Both the position numbers and the translations under genes were made by a program. 64,000 nucleotides of DNA from Acanthochromis polyacanthus (lineage: Eukaryota; Chordata; Actinopteri; Pomacentridae), in NCBI RefSeq assembly GCF_021347895.1, contig NC_067113.1, forward strand, positions 8,165,489 to 8,229,488, given 5' to 3'. Numbering within the stretch: position 1 is the stretch's first letter; each line of letters begins with the position of its first letter. The notes beneath the pieces are model-generated. The model was not told where the DNA came from. It searched no databases and saw nothing but the letters and a program-made list of their open reading frames with translations. Below, piece after piece: positions 59,141 through 64,000 of this stretch.

Positions 59141-59624
59141 ATATTCTGGATCCACAGATTTGTTAAACATGTCTATATCATTGCGACATAGCGGCACAGC
59201 GTCGCTGTAACCATGACAACAAGTGAACACTCCGTCAGCTGCCTGCTGACAATCACATGATAGCAATCGTCCTACAAATCTCACCGATACAAACTTATCG
59301 GGAATTATCGGTCGGAAATGATGCAAGGAAAAATTGATTAAACTGTGGGGATGTTTCTTAGACCCATCAGTTCCCACCGCCTGCTACTATATTTAGGTCA
59401 CTTGATTTAGTATCCATACATAATGTACACGTGCATGACACATGCCTGTGGTCATCGCAAGGTCTTTTTGTTTGTAAGTACATCTATATTAAATGGACAC
59501 ATTCTATGTTGCCGTGATTTTTGATTATCAATAACTAATAAACAAGTGTTGCATTTAAAAAAAAAAGATGACAATGCTATTTGGAGGAATGAACAGCCTT
59601 GGTGAGTATTGTGCTCTATAACAT
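59141..59624. other. Intronic sequence, nothing recognised
   Basis: No exon or repeat family is recognised. Confidence 0.45.
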
Positions 59625-59628
59625 ATAA

Positions 59629-59712
59629 CCCTTTGATGCACAACATAGGTCAAAAGTGACCCAAATTCAATGGAAAATGGGTATCTCTTGACTCACATTG
59701 TGCATGAAAGGG
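59629..59712. mobile_element. Very short piggyBac-like MITE (84 bp)
   Basis: CCCTTTGATGCACAA at the left and TTGTGCATGAAAGGG at the right form inverted ends. The right flank is TTAA (59713-59716), the left flank ATAA (59625-59628), a one-base decay of TTAA. It has no coding capacity. Confidence 0.55.
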
Positions 59713-59716
59713 TTAA

Positions 59717-62700
59717 AATAAGGCATGTGTATTTTACATTGCTGCACTCTGAAAAATAAAGTAAAAATATAGCAGCATGACATACTAATGTCATCATATT
59801 TTACAGCTCAGCTGCCACAACACAAATATAAAGACAACTACCAATTTCTTGCAAAGACAGAGAAATATTTCATGTTCAGCAATGTCTTTTTTCCCAGCTA
59901 AACATGGGTAGATAATTCAAGTAGCTTTATGCACTGTCATTAGCTGCACCCGCTGGTTGGATTTCATGTTTTCAGGCCCTGCACACTGACTTTTTGCACA
60001 CATTTTTTGTGTCCACTTAACTCTGAGCTCATCCCTCTGCCTGAGCAGGAGAACCAGATGATGAAAGATGACCTAGATTGTTTTTGTCGAGCTGTGCTGT
60101 GTGCATTTACTGTGCGAGTGTGACAGAAAATAAGGTGGCGTATCTGGGAAGCTAAGCTAGCCTTATTCCCTCTGGCCCTCATAAACAAAAGGCACAAACA
60201 CTGCAATTCTCCACAGACTGGCGGAATTAAAACTTTCCAACCACTTATGCATCCCTTGTCTTTAGGTGTATGCTTTCATATCTTTGCACAACAAGGCTTG
60301 CCAGGCATTCTTGGCAGCGCCTCAGCGTACCTTGTATCCAGCCATGATAATAAGGCAAGCGTTATTTTGCTAATTTTGCCTTTCTCGGGGGAGATCCTCC
60401 ATCCAAATAGGGCAGCTGTAAGTACAGCCTCAAAAGGAGAAGCACAAATCTTGCCACAGCAATCTTACAATCATTGTTTCAAATACAATTCTTGTGACAT
60501 TTCACATACTGTCATCCTTGATTTCAGTATTTTATATCATTCAAAGCAAGTTTCCCTTTTGAATTGAAATTTTCCTTTTTATTGCTACACACCAAATGGG
60601 GCAATTAGAATGGAGTGCAGTGCAGATGCTAATTAGTAGTAAATAGACAGTTTGATACATGAAAAGCCAAAGTACATGACATTGCTGTAAAATTCCCAAT
60701 CTAATGTATTTGCAAATGTAAAATGGGGACTTTGTGCTAATGAGGCATTCATGAGGACTAGTATACTAATCAGAGCACACAGTCAATACCAATATTTAGC
60801 CACTATGATGCAAATTGTTTTTGGTTTTTTTTGTCTTGATTTACGTGTATCATCACTTAACTCCCTGATTTATGGAATCAGTGATGTGATGTCTAACCTG
60901 TCCTGCGTCAACGAGATATTTCCTCTGATGACTGAGAACATCTCTGAATCACGGCAGCAGCTCCAGCCTTCCTCTCTCTCTGTCTCCTGCCCCGACACTG
61001 CAGAGCCTAATGGCTATATCATGGGCTAAGAGAGTCCCCTTAAATACAGTGCGTGCCTCTTAGGCTTTCTCAGCCAGCTGACTGCCTTGGTGCCACACCA
61101 CCGACGTCTGCAGGCATAATTAAAATTTCCTCTGCTGGCCGGCACACAGGTCTAATTGATCTCAGACAGAGATGGGACACGCTCGCATGCACACTCTGAC
61201 ACATACGCACACACACTCTGTTTTGTGGCCGGGCAGCTACATGAAGACACTAGAAAAGACAAGTGATTGTGTGCAAACGCCTTCATGAACAAGCAGACAT
61301 TTCCACACACAGGAACAGCATTTAAAGGGTGTTTAGGGTCAAACGCTGTGGGATGGGGAGCCTCCATTGATTTGCAATAAATCAATCGATTTAACCCCGA
61401 ACCCTGACAAGAGTACGGAAAAAATAATTTGCATATTTAGTAGTTTTTAACTCTGTGAACTACTTTCATGCAACACTTGTGCCAATTATGTTGATTACAT
61501 GCTGTGGTCCTTGAAATCATCCCACATTCTCACACACTTTGCTTACTCTAAAGCTGAAGGCAAGTGTTGACATATAAGACAGCAGCTTTTCAAGCAAGAG
61601 AAAAGCTATTCATCTGGTGGAAGCTGCTGAACATCTTAGGGATTCTTTTCCAACCTGAGTCAGATCATCTCTACAAGGACTCTGGAAGACACTCTGCTAC
61701 AGAAACCTTAGAGACTCCAAGGAACACCAACTGTTTGTGCTGCAGTAAAAAGACAATGCAATGTTTGAATAGCATTTTTAAAATCAGGAGAAACTCTAAA
61801 GATCTAATTATGAGATGCATTTTAAGATGAAGAACCACATGCCGAGGGTAGATGCACCACATGCAGGCAGAATGTTATGACAATAAATATCAGTACAGAT
61901 ATGACATTTAAATAAGTGAATGAAGGAGCACCTATTGAGCATTATAAAGCCGTTTGCTGATTTGTAAAGAAATGATTTCTCTAATGTGTTGCACGAAGAC
62001 AGAATTGCTCTCCTGGCCAGTTCAATTTGGCCACTCATAAGAGTTTCAAAAGACTGCCATGGAGGATTTGCTGCAAATATGTCCCTCATTATGAAATAAA
62101 TTGTCATAGCATCATTCTCCAGCCTCTGTGAGCGGGTTTCTGTTAGCGAATTTCATTATCTTCCCTCCTAGCTGCTTTTGATGCAAAACTGGCCTGTTTA
62201 CCATTTTATGGAGGGGATGTTTCAAGGAAATTGATGCTTGAGAACTCTCAAATCGGACTAAATGAATGCATAAAGCTGATCACTTGGCCATAATTTGCAG
62301 TATCTGCTTTTTCATTTTGGTATGTGACTATGTCAACACGACTAATTCCACAGCAAATCCTGCATGTGGCACCATTTTTTCCATGAATATTTTATTGAAT
62401 TTTGTGGAACATAAACAAGCTACTAATCTGACAGCATAAACAATGTAAGAGTGAGGTTAAGATAATAGGTTAGTTGTTTAGTTGGCTTTGTACATGATTC
62501 TGCAGTATAGCTTTCCTGATTTTGTGCTTAAGGATTGCAGTAATCACTGTAATGTGATCTGCTGTGGTTCTATCATCACTTTCCTCTGCTCTAACCTCAT
62601 AATTGTGTTCCTTAAGTACATAAAAGTAAAGTCTCCATGTTTTTATGACATGGGAGTGAGGAGGCGCACCTCTTTATGACACAGGGCATATTGGTGGACA

Positions 62701-63979
62701 GATTTAAGAAGCAGAGCATAACATGCAGCAGTCTTTGAAAATATGATCATAAAAATAATGTCCCCTACACAGCCAAATTGTCTTCAGGTTACAGCCGCCA
62801 TTACCACACAAGCAAACTTCACAAAGCCATTATGTTCTAAAGCCTTGATAAACAGGATGAGGGGTGTGCCTTTAAAATGCCTGGGGTGTCTTGTTTGTGC
62901 TTCAAGCAAGCCTTTAAAACTTAACAATAACTAGAAAGCACTTGGAGCGTACACATCCACTCCAAGGCAGCACAATCCTCCTAGGCGCTTATTTTAATAG
63001 CAGAAAATGTGCAGAAATTCATGGATAGAATTTCATGCAGATCTGCATCGGTATCTAATTATGCTGGTTGACTGATAACAGCCGTGATTTACCAAGAATA
63101 TCTGCAGTACAGACTGGGAACATGTGGAGTATTTTATACTCATTTAATGGTGAAATACCATCAAAGAAGAGGCAGTCAACGCAGCAATTAGGAGCTACCT
63201 TTATTTTTACTGAGATGTGGTTTTAGCATTCAGCGGTTATCCAAGGTTCTTCTTTTCTTTTTGTGTTTCTCCTGTTTTTTTTGTTTGTTTTGCACCTACA
63301 TCTTAATGATTACATGTGCACACCATCCACCTTCTCAAGTATGCAAAATTAGCCACATGTAGGAGAACTTGGCAACCGCTTTTCAAAATTTAACGTTGAT
63401 TCTTGACCTTGGAAGTAGTAGTTGATGAAACAATCTCACCTTAAGTTCCACTGAGCAGGTATTCTAGAGCTTTCTGTCATAATATAAGTTTGTAATGGAT
63501 TTTCAGATATTGTTTGCTTTAAAATCCTTCTCCAGTTATTGATTTAACCCCCAAAACTCCATCTCTTTGCATCAAAGTTACTTATTCAGACGTTTTTTCT
63601 TTAAAAACGATCCTTGCCTTCAAATAACTTATATGTAACTGTACACTGTTGCTTCATCTAGAATGCTTGCTTCTTTCTCCACTCATCCCTCCCTACCCAC
63701 TGCAGCTCAAGCATACCAGCTCACTGCAGAAATTACTCCACACTACAAAAAGACAAGCGGTAATATTGGAGTAATACAGCCAAACACGCTTGAGCCAAAA
63801 ACTGGTTCTAAAGAATAAGGATGCAGAAAGTCTCCACATGCAAGCTAACAAATGGTTCCTGAGGTCTGTTGTGTACCAGAATCCACAGGTCTGAATCCAT
63901 GAGACATCATCGATATACTGCATTGTTGGAAAATACTCAGCACATTTGCAGACTGTTTATTTCATTCATGATATGCTCT
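59717..63979. other. Intronic sequence, nothing recognised
   Basis: No exon, RNA gene or repeat family is recognised over about 4 kb. The last part is ordinary AT-rich sequence. Confidence 0.45.
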
Positions 63980-64000
63980 CCAGGATATATATATATATAT
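63980..64000. repeat. TA microsatellite cut by the window end
   Basis: TATATA... runs to the last base, so its full length is not visible. Confidence 0.85.

Overview
The window looks like nuclear DNA from a ray-finned (teleost) fish. The evidence is a spliced receptor-kinase exon with a consensus donor site, very long CA/GT microsatellites, and many fish-type transposable elements (Tc1, hAT and piggyBac-like elements, L1-like and L2/Rex1-like LINEs, solo LTRs, a tRNA-derived SINE). There are no operons and no bacterial or phage features. Nearly all short open frames are spurious. I could not run any search, so family names rest on recognised motifs, terminal repeats and target-site duplications (TSDs) read directly from the sequence.

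Layout. 1-6.3 kb: no recognisable gene. 6.35-7.6 kb: a terminal-inverted-repeat element holding a palindromic hAT MITE (8-bp TSD) and a solo LTR. 8.8-19.8 kb: a dense pile of nested insertions. It contains a minus-strand, intronless CARD-caspase pseudogene of caspase-8 type (9693-11579). This has an early stop, a Cys-to-Ser change at the catalytic position, a second stop, a frameshift, and a solo LTR in its last 35 codons. Beside it lies an L1-like LINE interrupted by a non-autonomous hAT (11741-13021) and by a structurally complete Tc1 element with an uninterrupted 339-residue transposase (14866-16494). Next come an older Tc1 element carrying another solo LTR, and LINE fragments. 19.8-21.2 kb: spacer with a 120-bp GT microsatellite.

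21.2-22.74 kb holds the only convincing functional host gene: the promoter region/5' leader and first coding exon of alk (anaplastic lymphoma kinase receptor), plus strand, ending at a GTGAGT donor in phase 1. No second exon is recognisable, so 22.74-64.0 kb is read as at least 41 kb of alk intron 1. It contains a Tc1 remnant, four copies of one Tc1-type MITE family (one carrying a SINE and a palindromic element), two copies of a roughly 1-kb hAT-like repeat, a piggyBac-like element and a tiny piggyBac-like MITE, LINE tails, microsatellites, and long stretches without recognisable repeats where regulatory elements could lie.

The main points of interest are the inactivated caspase retrocopy, the intact Tc1 copy, and several insertions whose removal (minus one TSD copy) restores the interrupted sequence.
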